This document shows positions 1-10,957 of a stretch of DNA of 64,000 nt, in pieces. The DNA lies in contig JAKSZP010005280.1 in NCBI GenBank assembly GCA_022478985.1, forward strand, positions 62,001 to 126,000, written 5' to 3'. The first letter of the stretch is position 1. Every line of letters starts with the position of its first letter. The translations under genes and the position numbers were made by a program. The notes beneath the pieces were generated by a model that saw nothing but the letters and a program-made list of their open reading frames with translations, was not told the origin of the DNA and did no database searches. This DNA is from Massospora cicadina (lineage: Eukaryota > Entomophthoromycota > Entomophthoromycetes > Entomophthorales > Entomophthoraceae).

Positions 1-408
1 CAAAAAGTTGGCAATAGCTCTAAAACCTCCTTAAGATGGAAATTGGAGGTTAATTTGCATGCGGTCTTGGGGTAATTTTCCTGGATGGACTTCATGGTAT
101 GGCCATGCTGAATAGGGCGAATAAGGTGAGACATCACCTCATCTGCATTACTGGCAGTATCAATAACAACTGGCTCCCCTAAAATTTGGCAGAGATACAT
201 CACTTCAGGTATGGTGACTTCATCTACTCCTCCAGCATTCAAGTGATTGGGGACTTCCACTTCAGCAGGTACTCCTACAACGTAATAGCTGACCTCATCC
301 GTACCCCCTCAGAATCATCCCCTGGGGTATTAGTAACGCGAGGTACTAGCATAAGTTGTTTAGATGAGTCAGGCACATGAGTTTTGTCAGCAATAGGTGT
401 GTTTTTCC
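1..408 (-). pseudogene. Element A: gag-protease linker, runs off the left edge
   Basis: Read on the minus strand, this continues from the gag of element A towards a protease that lies outside the window. The stretch at about 1-175 reads as a polar linker. It resembles the linker just before the protease of element B (8307-8520): both have a segment of the type M-x-(T/S)-(L/I)-x-E-N-(F/Y)-P. No catalytic D-(T/S)-G is visible in what remains. Several stop codons break the frame between 300 and 410. The assignment rests on position after the zinc knuckle and on the resemblance to B. Confidence 0.5.
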
Positions 409-2540
409 CTATGCTGACATTTCTTTTCCCTGCTCCTGTTCCTCGGCGTCAGTTTTCTTTTTACAGCACACAGCCTCCTTGTGTCTGATCTTGTTACAGT
501 ATTTGCACTGAGGGCGTTCAGGACGTTTTGCTTTTGGTTTTGCTCTTCAGTCCATTATTTGAATAAACTCCTTCTTGTCTTCAATAGCTAAGGCCCAAGG
601 CTTAGGTTTTGAATCCTCAATGGTTAAAATGTGAGGATGAGATACTGCTCCACATGAAACTTTGGGCTTATGGAAATCAGCGACATCTATTAACGCCTCC
701 TTGATGTCTTAAATGGTATGAAAATAGTGTTTAACTGAGGTGATGTGCATTGCTAGCGATGGATAAGTAGCCACTCCATTCAAAACGGCGGCTACAGCAT
801 CATCTAAAGTCAACATCTTCAAAGTTAACAATGTCTGTGTTTCCATATAAAATTGTTCCACATAGGCGACCACTGACTCTCCTTTTCAGATACTCATATG
901 CATAAAAGCTTGCTTTTTCATACTTAAAGCCTGTTTTGAACCAAACGTGTTTATGAGAGCATCTTTAACTTCGGACCAGGTGCTAAAAGCATCCATATGT
1001 GAGACCATCACCTCCTGTGCCATGCAGCCCAAACAGGAAAGGATATGTTTGGCCTTCTGACGATCAGTCGCCCCTTCCATAGCTGCTTCATGAACATATA
1101 AAAACGAAGTAATGCTACCCTCGCCGGGGATAAACTTGTCTTTAAACGTTGGTTTAATTTAATTATAGTCATTCCCAGTAAGGGTATGAATAGCTGGAGC
1201 TTCTACTTCCAATGTTTCAGAGTGGTAGCTTAACTTATCAAAGGTCCACAAAAGGCGATTGATCTGGTCATGCATGGCTTCAAGCTGGGTTTCCATTTTA
1301 GAGAGGGCTTCTAGGGGCCCAGATTCATATATTATCAGTCAAGCTTCGATCCCTGATTTATGAGTTTCAAGATCTTCCACTTGGCTCTCCATTGCATTGA
1401 CTTGGAAATGGAGTTGTGACACCATTGAGCTTAGGTTTAATTGAGCAGTTTCCACGGCTTTCACGCGGTTCTTCAGCTCTTCTTTCATTTGTTTACACCC
1501 TTCATTGTCACAAGAGTGGGAGATGGGGCCTTGTACCCCCTCCTTAATCTGTTCATACTTCCGCTCAACCTGCGTTAGTCAACTATATACTTCCTTCAAC
1601 AGCACAGGGCTTTCCAGCAAAGCTTTTATCCCTTTTGCTTCGATTTTGCATTCAGTCAAGCGACGTGCCAAATATTTGGTGTTTTTAAATGAAGCTTTGA
1701 AAGCTAGCTCCTTTTCTAGCTGAACAACCTTGGCTGCGAGGGTGGTGGTGGTGCTAAATGGTTCAAGCAACAGATGACGTTCAAGCTCATCAACATGTGA
1801 AAAGCCTGAATTAGCTGTCGCTCCACCACAGCCACACGCTGTTCATATTTCTCTTGAAGGATGGAGTCGTGGGCTGAAAGGTCACGATGTGTTTGCTCAT
1901 TTTGCTTTTCAAGTTCTTTAGCAAACTCCTCCAACAACGAGCGGGTGCTAGCAGAGGAAGCGTTCAGTTCATCTCAGAATATCTTCATGGCCTCCTCAAC
2001 AAAGTTTACAATCCCAGTGTCCATAGTAGTAAGCTGGTCATGCAGCTGTATGATGAGGTTGCAATTAGCTTCCACACCAGATCTAACAGCTCCAAGATGT
2101 TTGGAGGTTAGTTGATACAACTTATCATAGGCTAAATTCAGAGCTGCATGGGTATCTAGGTGTCGATGAAGCTCTTCATGATGGCTGGCTAAGAGATGCA
2201 TCATATGGACCAAGGCAGGGTGAGCAAACTTGCATATGTAGGTGGTCAAATTTGTAAGCTGACCATAGGTCTCTGGGAGGACACTAGTCTCATAGAGAAA
2301 CAAGTGACATTCCTCTACCAATGATGCTTGTTTGTGTGATGCAATGTCACCAGGGTTAAGGATACCATGAGTAAGGTCTCTCATGGCTTCAGTAGCTGGA
2401 CAGGTGATGCGATGAGTCTCAGGTATTAATATGCATTCAAATTGTTCTTCTTCTCCAAATATTAAAGCAGTAGGGCTATCCATTCGATCATTGTCTTCAG
2501 TCCCTTCCCCATTTTGTACTAAATGGGTGACACTCTCCAT
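409..2540 (-). pseudogene. gag: Element A: Ty3/gypsy gag (decayed)
   Basis: Gag is the structural protein of the cytoplasmic virus-like particle. The reading starts at the ATG at 2540 and is open for 188 codons. A TGA at about 1974 (CGA to TGA by one C-to-T change) is followed in the same frame by a charged coiled-coil-like stretch to 1716. After a frameshift a second long helical, Leu/Glu/Lys-rich stretch runs to about 1200. A capsid-like domain follows (about 1140-700, with TWSEVKDALINTFGSKQ near 930). A CCHC zinc knuckle (C-X2-C-X4-H-X4-C, CKYCNKIRHKEAVC) occupies 466-507 and would bind RNA. Elements D and F have recognisably related gags. At least five stops and one frameshift make it non-functional. 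Confidence 0.8.
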
Positions 2541-2580
2541 TAATTTTTAATACTTATCAAAGTATTCAGGGTGATCCCCT

Positions 2581-2593
2581 GTAGTGATCACCA
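2581..2593 (-). other. Element A primer binding site
   Basis: On the minus strand the sequence just upstream of gag reads TGGTGATCACTAC. It differs by one base from TGGTGCTCACT, found at the same place in elements B, D and E. The site begins with TGG, the complement of a tRNA CCA end. Three bases (AAC) separate it from a preceding CACA, the probable LTR end at 2597. Confidence 0.65.
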
Positions 2594-2596
2594 GTT

Positions 2597-3160
2597 TGTG
2601 GGATCCGCCAATGGATGCCACAAATATTTTGTTTAAAGTGAGAATTTTACTTTATAAAAAAAAGTAATAAATAACGCTTTGTTAAAGTCTTTTAAGTTTT
2701 TTATTGTTTTTTCAGGGCAAACCCAAAGAAGGTCTCTTTCTCAATACTAGTTTTCCCTATTTAAACTAGTTTGGATTTTGAGACCATGGGTATTCGAGGC
2801 AAAAGAATAAAGCTGAGTTATTTAAATTAGGATCTATAGGCTTTCAGCCTATCAGATTAAAGATAAATATTTTGAGGGAAAACTGACCCATGTGGTAACA
2901 ATTTGATGATTTGTATCCAATTACCAGCGAGTAAAAGCTTCTCACTTCAGCGGTGGTCTGACTCATGTGGTAATGATTGGTTAATTTGCACCCTATCATT
3001 GTCAAGTAAAATCTTCTCACCTTGGCAGTGGTCAGACTTGTGTGGTAATGATTGGTTAATTTGCACCCTATCATCATTAAGTAATATCTTCTCACCTCAA
3101 AGGTGGTCAGATTTGTGTAGTAACGAACAACTTAGATTCAGCTGAGAAGTCAGAGAATTC
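2597..3160 (-). repeat. Element A 5' LTR, proximal part
   Basis: This lies directly upstream of the element A primer site in transcription sense and should be the end of its 5' LTR (which ends CACA at 2597 on the minus strand). The LTR start cannot be set, because the partner LTR lies outside the window. The segment contains the 75-bp tandem repeats annotated separately. Confidence 0.4.
2883..3130 (-). repeat. 75-bp tandem repeat, about 3.3 copies
   Basis: Copies begin near 2889, 2964, 3039 and 3114, spaced exactly 75 bp. They share blocks such as TGTGGTAATGATTGG and CTTCTCACCT. The middle two copies are nearly identical; the outer ones are more diverged. Because 75 is a multiple of three, both strands stay open and encode a 25-residue repeat (minus strand: ...IGCKLTNHYH...). 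I see no reason to call it a real protein. It sits in the probable LTR of element A, where such arrays can hold promoter sites. Confidence 0.85.
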
Positions 3161-4554
3161 CTATTATTAGTTATTACTTTTTTAAGCCATTTTTTATTAT
3201 AAACCATATTTTTCTAATAGCTAGGATTCCACCGAAAATCTGCCAAGGTCTTTTTGCCATGGGTACTCATATCGTTGATATCCACAATATTATTTGATGA
3301 TCAGACAGGAGATGGGCCAATCATGGTAGCAGATTTGGGAGCACTAATACCTCCAACATTCTTTTTCTTAAGTTGAGAAGGAGAATGTCTGACATACCTC
3401 TCAAACTTCTCAACAATACTAACCATATTTACAAGATAATAGACTACTCTAACCATTTTGTTTATTTAACTTAACAATAACAAGATTTTTACAAACAACT
3501 TAGATCAACGTGAGAATAACTTTTCTTGAAATTTTACTATTATTCTTTCTAGTTTTAATAGCTTCTATTCTTTCCTCAAAGTTCTTTCTCTTTATAATTT
3601 TTTTATTGTTTTTAACTTACATTTATATAATTAACACTATTAATAATACTTATCCTTGAATACTTATAAAAATTTATCTAATTGACACTAGTAGCTTTTA
3701 ATTGTTCAAACCTTAATAATAAAGTAAATTTATATTAATTCTAACATCTGTTTCTTAACACCCTATAGATTATTCTATAGCTTGTTACTTAATGGCTGAT
3801 TCCTTGGCTCATGCTATATTGTAGTGATAAAGTACAATTACTTAGTTTTTAATTACCATGGCTTATAAAAAGAAAATAGTTATAATCCCTCATTTTGAAA
3901 TATGTCAACAGGGCAGACGTTGCGCTCATTCAGTACAAATATGCAATGTTTCTTGTCAGAATTTTTTATAGTTTAGGTTAAGTTTTGCCTTTGAACTTCC
4001 AAATTTTTACTAATTAAGGCAATCTTGATGGACACTTTATCAAAATTATACCAATCAATGCTTTTTCAGGCCTAAGGCTAGAAATCTTCAAATTTGAGTT
4101 AACCAAAATCAACTGAGTTCTATTACCTTTGCAAAATTACCCAATGGATCAACTTGATATTAATTGCCTATAAAGTGATTTACTAATTGATACACCAGGA
4201 TGTAACATCCCTATCTCAACTATCCTTCCTTGTAGGGAAAAAATTTATAATTCAGTTTATATCACCTTATCTCTAACTTATCCCCATCTTGTAAGTGTAG
4301 TGATCAGTTTTTTGTGAGATAGGTTCTCAATTTCTGAAACCATAGGGAATTCCATCTCACAGGATGGTTGCATAGTAGATTTTAAGTTTTGCTTTTTATT
4401 TTTACAATATGTCAATCATTAATTTTTACTTATATTTTTTTAAATTTTGAATTAGTGTCTGGACAGCTGTCAATGCTGGGATTAAAGGGCTTCCACGCCT
4501 ATATATTTATTAGTTTTACCTTTAAGGTTTGCTTTATAACCTGAAGGTAGCAGC
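3146..4554. other. AT-rich stretch without a gene
   Basis: No open frame of note and no recognisable retroelement protein on either strand. It may hold the rest of the element A LTR and older host sequence. Element B is inserted at its right end. Confidence 0.5.
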
Positions 4555-4907
4555 GCCCAAATTAGATTTTGATGGCTGACTAAAAAATAAACCCTTTGAA
4601 AAACCCATCAATGCTGATAAATTACTTTGATGGATCCTTTGATCCTCCCAATTCATCTGCATAATCTGATAAATCAGATTCGCCTCATAACTGCCCTAAC
4701 TGCATCTGAGGTGCCCAATTATTGTAGCCAATAATAGCTATGATATTATTATATTGTGGCTGATTATGGGTACACTTGGGTGAAAAGTGGTCCCATGGCA
4801 TTAACTAAATTGCACTCCTAAATTAGTGCATTAATCTTAATGCACTAAGGCGGAAGTTGGGTTCAATTGATGAAATCAATAATTAAGCACTTAAACATAG
4901 ACATTTT

Positions 4908-5249
4908 AATTATGAGCATACTTAGTGCTATTGAGAGGCCTGCCAACATCCCAAATTGGGGTGTGTCATCTTTTATGGTCATATATGTTTTATTCCTCAT
5001 TTGTTGTTAGACATTGAGTTATGACATAGCTCTAATTAAGAAGATTTTGATGTTGAGTTCAAAACCCAGAGTCAATCCAATTATGGGCATACTTAGTGCT
5101 ATTGAGAGGCCTGCCAACGTCCCAAATTGGGGTGCGTCATCTTTTATGATCATATATGTTTTATTCCCTATTTGTTGTTAGACGTCGAGTTATGACATAG
5201 CTCTAATTGGGAAGATTTTGATGTTGAGTTCAAAGCCCAAAGTCATCCC
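4908..5249 (+). repeat. 171-bp tandem duplication in element B LTR
   Basis: Two direct copies, 4908-5078 and 5079-5249, both start at AATTATGRGCATACTTAGTG. A third partial start (AATTATGAGAG) follows at 5250. The copies differ at scattered positions. The same duplication with the same period is present in the 3' LTR (13742-14083), so it predates this insertion. It lies upstream of the TATA box, in U3. Confidence 0.92.
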
Positions 5250-5382
5250 AATTATGAGAGTAAAATTGCCTTCAATCAGGCTGAAACAATTTGTTATTTC
5301 TAGTCAATTAATGGGCTGAATCGACTTGTGGTTTTTTCATAATTATTGCCATAACCAGCAGAGGATTGGCATAATATGAATG

Positions 5383-5449
5383 AACTCATCTAATAGATGA
5401 GTTTGGCCAGGAGATGCTTGAGAGGTATATAATACTGGCGCCTGGCCAA
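5383..5449 (+). promoter_or_regulatory. Element B LTR core promoter with two inverted repeats
   Basis: TATATAATA at 5426-5434 is a good TATA box. It lies in the loop of a perfect 9-bp inverted repeat: TTGGCCAGG at 5403-5411 and CCTGGCCAA at 5441-5449. Directly upstream is a second perfect palindrome, AACTCATCT-AAT-AGATGAGTT (5383-5403), sharing one base with the first. Both are conserved in the 3' LTR (14216-14282). RNA should start some 25-40 bases after the TATA box, near the second arm. They could be operator sites or RNA hairpins; the sequence alone cannot say which. Confidence 0.7.
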
Positions 5450-5879
5450 TTAATAAAACATCAATTAATCATCATTTTCTACTTTATTGATTATTAATAA
5501 CTACTGTTGCTTAGTTTATTAATTATTATCCATCTGTCTTCTATCTGATATTTGTATCTGTTGCCATTACATCTATATTAGATAGTTGTGTGTGTTTATT
5601 CTTCCCAAAGAGAAGTACATAGTTTCCTGCTGGAGAAGTAGTCCCAGTTATAGAGGAATAATTTACTGATTTTGTACAAAGATAAAAGGGCTTTTATTTG
5701 TTGGTGCCAGTAGACTTAAGAATGGTGAGCATACCAGAGTTACTTGGTTATTATCAAGGATTATTGGAGAATCTACTTCCCATTTATAAGCAGGAGTTTC
5801 ATTTGAAAAGTGAGTTTATATCCTTGATTTCATTGTTAAGTTATTTTAGCTTGCACCATTGGCTGAAAACTTAATATTT

Positions 5880-5890
5880 TGGTGCTCACT
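5880..5890 (+). other. Element B primer binding site
   Basis: TGGTGCTCACT lies three bases after the 5' LTR end. It equals the complement of a tRNA 3' end (AGTGAGC-A-CCA), so the primer tRNA should start GCTCACT. The same word is found at 23697 (element D) and on the minus strand at 40073-40083 (element E). Confidence 0.85.
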
Positions 5891-5915
5891 CAAAGAAAAA
5901 AACAACTACCTTAAT

Positions 5916-8300
5916 ATGAATATGGATGATCAGCTTTCAGAATTTGCCCAAAAGTACAGCGACAATGATATGGAAACAAGCGATGTTCAGTTTATTGAAC
6001 ATTTTACCTCATATTCTGACAATGAGGAGGGGAACAGTTACTCATTAGAGCTAATAGCGACTGGAACAGGCCCAACTTTACCTTCTAATCCTACCAAGTT
6101 ACCTAGGCTAACATCAAGGAAATACTGAAAACCCTGTTTTGAGGCTACCAGGTTGGTTCTTCAACAATTAACCCAAGCTTTGGTCTTTTTTATTACATGA
6201 AGGATCAAGCTTTGAAGAATGAAATTTATCAAAAATATAGAGAAGCCACCATGGCTGGTTTGGCCCAAAGACTTCAGGAGATTCAGGCCAAAACATATGA
6301 ATATTTAGTTAATTTTGTATAACCATCTACTAAGCATGCTCAACGCATCTTTGCACATCAAAATCTTGAACTTTCTCACATTCACCATATTCAAGATGAG
6401 GAACGGTCAGCCCATGCTTGCTTATTAAAGAAATTGGAAACTTGCTTTGCAGAAGTGCGCAAAGCAATCATTTTTAAACACTGGAGCTGCAGCAGAAGCC
6501 CATGGCCAAATTGATGAGTTGGTAACTCAACTTAATGAAGGCGTCCCAAAGATAGCTACACAAGTGCTGAACAATTTGGGATTCTCAAGTCAGTGGAAAC
6601 AGGATATCACCAACCACTGCATCAGACTTGCAACACAGTATAATTAGGTTGCAGCCAATACAGAAAACCTTCTCTAACAGGGTCAAGATTTAAGAAAAAC
6701 CCTTAGAGAGTTGGAGGAAAAATATGTCCATTTGGAAAATTATATTCAAACCAAATTTTTAGCTACGCAGAGAGATATTGAAGCTGTATCCCAGTTACCT
6801 CTTACTACAGTAGAACAAACGGATAATTCAGATATCAAGGCTGAATTAGCCAACGTATGGTCAAGTATTTCTGAACTTTGTACTTCCAATACAAATTTAT
6901 TTTAGGAAAAAACCAATATGGAGAGTCAACTGGCACTTGCTAACACAAGGATGTCAAGAATGTCAGAAGAAATGAAGGCACTTTTGGCCCAAGTGACATT
7001 AGCTGAAGCAGATCTCTCTCAAGCTAACAAGGAAATGGAGTGTCTCAAGACTAATAGTTGCAAGTGTGCAACCAGTCTGAGGGGGAGAGGAGGTTGACAA
7101 AGCAGCTCTAAAGGCATGTCAAAGTGCGCTTAAGAAGCCATGTCAGTCCCAATTTTGGAAAACAGAGTCAAGCAATTTGGATGATTATCACGAGGCAGAT
7201 GAAGATTATGGGATGGATGTATTGAATACATGAACCATTCCATGAGTTCTTACTTCTATGCCCACTCCAAGTCGTTCACAGCATCCCAATCTTCCCAAAG
7301 GTTCCCCAAGTCAGTCAAAATTTAAGAAGAGAAACTGCCTCTCCAATTAGGGACCCAGGCAGAGATGACTTCAAACCACTTAACTTGCTGAAATTCAATA
7401 AAGATGGCAATGTATACTCTTTCTTGAAGCTATTTGAGAAGGCTATGAGAGGAGCGTCTGATCATGCAAAGGTGACAGTACTTATCAATTGTCTGGACTC
7501 ACACAGCATAGACCTTGTAATGCCCTATTTAGGGGAAGATTGGTCTATAACGAGGCCTGACAGACCATCATTAAGGAATTCAGCGGGCCCAAAAAGCTGT
7601 TGGCATGAAAGACAGAACTCTTAAATATTGAGTTTAGACCTAATGAGTCTATCAAAGAATTTGCTGATCAATTTTACCATGAAGCTCAAGTACTCCTCAG
7701 ATCAAACATTATGACCAAATATGATGCATTAATCGCCATGGAACATTCTGTACAGCCATATTATGATTTGGAATGAGTAATGATTCCTGCTTTTAATCAC
7801 GATATGGAGACAAATAGACTTGTAGACTATTTACGCCACTGTGCAGGAAGCTTTGATGCGCCGAATCGGCCAAACAATCTGCAATGGGTACACCCTCAAC
7901 ATAAAATTAGTAATATGAGCCACAGTCAAGAAAAAAATGGGAATTTCAAGGAGCAGAAACCCAACCATCCCAAATCTAGTGCTATCGCTTGTCATCGTTG
8001 TGGTAGAAAAGGGCACATCACCAGCAAGTGTTATGCCCAAATAGATGGGAAAACAGGAGTTAATGTGGCTTACAAAGTTGAAAAGGACACAGATTTGGGA
8101 AAAGAGCAATTGGAGAAGAGGCGGAATGCTCTACTACCACTCATCATGCCAAAAACATTTCTCTTAATCCTGGCAAATTTTTTATGTCCAATTTAATTGG
8201 CAAAGATTCACTACATCGTATTATGGCCAACGATGTATATATGGTTACAATCAGATCTCAAAAAGGCCAAAAATCAGGTGAAGCCTCAGAAGAGGCCTGA
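5916..8300 (+). pseudogene. gag: Element B: Ty3/gypsy gag (decayed)
   Basis: Structural Gag protein. I place the start at the ATG at 5916, the first after the primer site; an in-frame ATG at 5859 lies inside the LTR and is less likely. Frames shift several times. The 6447-7096 stretch is open apart from three stops (each explainable as a C-to-T change in a Gln codon) and encodes a long coiled-coil-like region. The capsid-like domain lies at about 7385-7770 (SFLKLFEKAM, then IEFRPNESIKEFADQFYHE). A perfect CCHC zinc knuckle, CHRCGRKGHITSKC, is at 7990-8031. The layout, coiled coil then capsid then knuckle, matches element A. Confidence 0.85.
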
Positions 8301-8306
8301 ATAGAG

Positions 8307-8877
8307 GTGGCTAAACCATATGCCAAGCAAATTATGGACCATGGTCTTGATCCTCACACTACCCACTCTCATGACCTGCCCTCCCTAAAAGATGTACAGG
8401 TTACAATCCCTATGCAGACTCTGGAGGAAAACTTCCCTGAAATATGTTCTTGCCTCAAATCACACTTGGAGTCGGGCAACTCTGAATCTATTCACTTAAT
8501 AAACACTTCTGAACCATACTCTGAGTGTACCTATGCCGATATTGCTGTCAATAAGGTCTGTGTTTGGGCCATTATTGATAGTGGATCCCTTTAATATCGT
8601 CAGCACTAAGTTGGTGAAGAAGTTGGAAATAGCCCCAGATGTTGCCCACGATCAAGAATATGGCACTGCAGGAACACATACCACCAGAGCTCTTGGGGCA
8701 TATAGTGCCTTGCCTATAAGATTTGGGCCTATAGTAGTATCTGCTCCAGCTATAGTTTTGCCAAATCAAAACTATGAGGTCCTTATTGGCACTGATTTTA
8801 TGAGAAGATATGGAGTGGTCACTAGCCATAAGGATGATACCTTAACTATTTTGAACCAAACCATCCCAATTTATTAG
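8307..8877 (+). pseudogene. Element B: retropepsin-type protease (frameshifted)
   Basis: Aspartic protease that would cut the Gag-Pol polyprotein as a homodimer in the particle. A polar linker (8307-8560) is followed by the active-site motif IIDSGS at 8572-8589. The frame then shifts by one base around 8586-8596 and continues as NIVSTKLVKKLE. The flap region and the second signature (VLIGTDFM, about 8776-8802) follow, ending with a TAG at 8875. The catalytic Asp is present, but the frameshift next to it inactivates the gene. Confidence 0.82.
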
Positions 8878-9060
8878 ACAAAAAACGCGAATTCGGGACT
8901 AAAGAAGCCTAATCTGTTCATTAATCTGGCCTAACAAGATGAAATAATCCCTATTGAATACCATAAATCAAAGCGTCGTTTCAAGGCCTTGCCAACGCAA
9001 ATCCATGAGTCTAAGGGAATACCCCTCCAAGCAAACAAGGAGCTAACTCTGGACTAAGGA

Positions 9061-9270
9061 ATGCAAGCAGTAGTCCTGACTGGGCTAACAATTCATATCC
9101 CAGAAGGACTTTATGGCGAAGTTTTTCAACCTTGGTCCCAAACTCAACTTGAACCTAATGTGGCGCCTGGAATAATTATTTCTGGACATCAAGAAATTAG
9201 TGTCCTCTGTGCAAACATTCAGAATTGGCCAGTCTTCATCAAAAGGCACCAGGTGGTTGCCTATCTCCAT
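9061..9270 (+). pseudogene. Element B: dUTPase-like beta segment between protease and RT
   Basis: A 70-codon frame between protease and RT. It reads TGL-x-IHIPEGLYGEV, then NVAPGIIISG, then VFIKRHQVVAYLH. The order resembles the trimeric dUTPase fold: P-x-G-x-Y-G-x-V, a G-V-I-D-type turn and a C-terminal K-x-G-D-x-(I/V)-A-x-L strand. The residues a dUTPase needs are missing: no Asp or Tyr in the uracil-binding turn. At best it is a structural relic or a shared linker fold of Ty3/gypsy Pol. The frame differs by one from the RT frame that overlaps its end. Confidence 0.45.
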
Positions 9271-10957
9271 TGATCCCTATAACGGAGATTGAATCTTTCC
9301 ACGATTTTGGAACCCTGGACGAGCTAGGGATTCCTGATGATGAGTTGGAATATGTGTATAATGTCATACCTTTGGCCGATTTAGGGGAACTAAATGATCA
9401 GGAAAAGGACCAAGTTTGGGGATTATTCAAGAAATACCATGAGATATTCGCTAAGGATGATTTTGACCTTGGATGTGCGAGAGGAGTGATCCATACAATA
9501 GATACTGGGGACCATTTACCTATCCTATTGAGGCTGATTAGACGTTCAAAAACTGCTGAAGAAGTTGTGTCAAAGGAAATTAAAGAACTTCTTGACCGTG
9601 GCATGTTAATGCCATCCAAGAGTCCATGGGCTGCCCCAATTCTCATTGTAAAAAAGAAAGATGGGAGCAACCGGGTTGTTATTGACTACTGGAAGCTTAA
9701 TAACATTACCAAAAAGGATTCCTATCCTCTTCTGCGAATTGACGATGCCCTAGACAGGCTTGGGGGTGCAAAGTTCTTCTCAGCGATGAATTTAATTAGT
9801 GGGTATTGGCAAATTGATCTGCCCGAAGCTGAGCGAGAAAAGTGCGCCATTATTACCCAAGAAGGGTTATTTCAACCAATAAGGATGCCCCAAGGACTCT
9901 GCAATGCTCCATCAACCTTCCAGAGAGCGATGGAAACCATACTGGGTGATCTTAAATTGTCATGTGTACTAGTATACCTAGATGATATAAACATATTCAG
10001 TCGTACCTTTGATGAACATCTGGTACACCTGGAAGAGGTCTTCAAGAGGTTAGCAGCTGCAAACTTGAAGATCAAGCCCAGGAAGTGTCAATTCTTTAAG
10101 GACCAGCTGGGTTACCTTGGGTTTGTAATTAATAAGGAAGGTCTTCAGCCACAACCAGCCAAATTGGAAGCAATATCTAATGTGAAGCGGTCTGAATCCA
10201 AGCGAGATATTCAAGTATTTTTGGGCATGTTTGGGTATTATCACCGATTTATTGCTGACTTTGCTCAAATTGGAGAACCTTTGTTTTATCTACTTAAGGA
10301 TAAGGTCTCTTTGAGTGGAATTCGGCCTGCCAGGAGGCATCTGACCAGCTTCATTTGGCCCTATTAGTCACACCAGTATTGTGCTATCCTGACTTTGATC
10401 GAGAATTTATTGTTCAGACTGATGCATCATTAACAGCAATTGAAGCTGTTTTGTCCCAAGTTGGAGAAGATGGCGAAGAGCACCCAGTAGCCTATGCTAG
10501 TCGGACCCTAAATGCCCATGAAAGAAATTATACTGTAACAGAAAGAGAGTGTTTGGCAGTTATATATGCCTATAAACAGTTCCAAGTATACCTTCATGGA
10601 GTGCATTTCATCGTGGTTACTGATCATGCATCCCTAAGCTGGCTTGACAATTTGAAGGAGCCAGAAGGACGTTTGGCTCGCTGGGCACCTAAGCTGCAGG
10701 CTTATGACTATACCATTAAGCACTGGGCTGGTGCTAAGCATCAGAATGCTGATTGTTTGTCTCATCTGCCCATTGTAGCAACCCTCTGCCAGCCAGACGA
10801 TGCCTTGTTCCAGAAGATGGTTAATGGAACTTTTGCCTATGAGCCCAAACAAGTGCAGAAAATCCTCTCCAAATTAATAAAGGATACCCAGACTGAAAAA
10901 GGAGTCTTATTCAAGGTGATTGATGGAAAGAAATATATATTTCCACATCCCTCGGTT
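9225..10957 (+). pseudogene. pol: Element B: reverse transcriptase and RNase H
   Basis: RT copies the element RNA into cDNA and RNase H removes the template. The RT block (9225-10308) has all fingers and palm motifs: WAAPILIVKKKDGS, a MPQGLCNAPSTFQ block and the catalytic YLDD at residues 251-254 (9975-9986). The first palm Asp is lost: the usual L-D-L-x-S-G-Y-W-Q-I reads MNLISGYWQI (GAT to AAT, G-to-A). DYRKLN has become DYWKLN (CGG to TGG). One frameshift near 10305-10311 separates RT from RNase H, which keeps FIVQTDAS, TERECLAV and VTDHASL. A TGA at 10958 ends the frame before integrase. Confidence 0.92.

Larger units (their letters stand above)
4560..5876 (+). repeat. Element B 5' LTR
   Basis: It aligns over its whole length with 13391-14709, differing by scattered substitutions and small indels. 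The 3' copy ends CTTAACA; here the end reads CTTAATA. It contains a 171-bp internal tandem duplication and a TATA box flanked by inverted repeats. The target duplication GCCCA precedes it. The start is set by where similarity between the two LTRs begins and by the target duplication; it could be off by one or two bases. Confidence 0.92.

Noticed and set aside
2903..3145. 80-codon plus-strand frame across the 75-bp repeats
   Set aside because: A repeat with a period divisible by three stays open on both strands; no independent support for translation.
9872..10268. Minus-strand frames opposite the RT of element B
   Set aside because: They lie opposite a well-conserved RT with clear motifs; openness there is a by-product of the sense codons, unlike the antisense gene at 12.5-13.3 kb, which has no sense coding.
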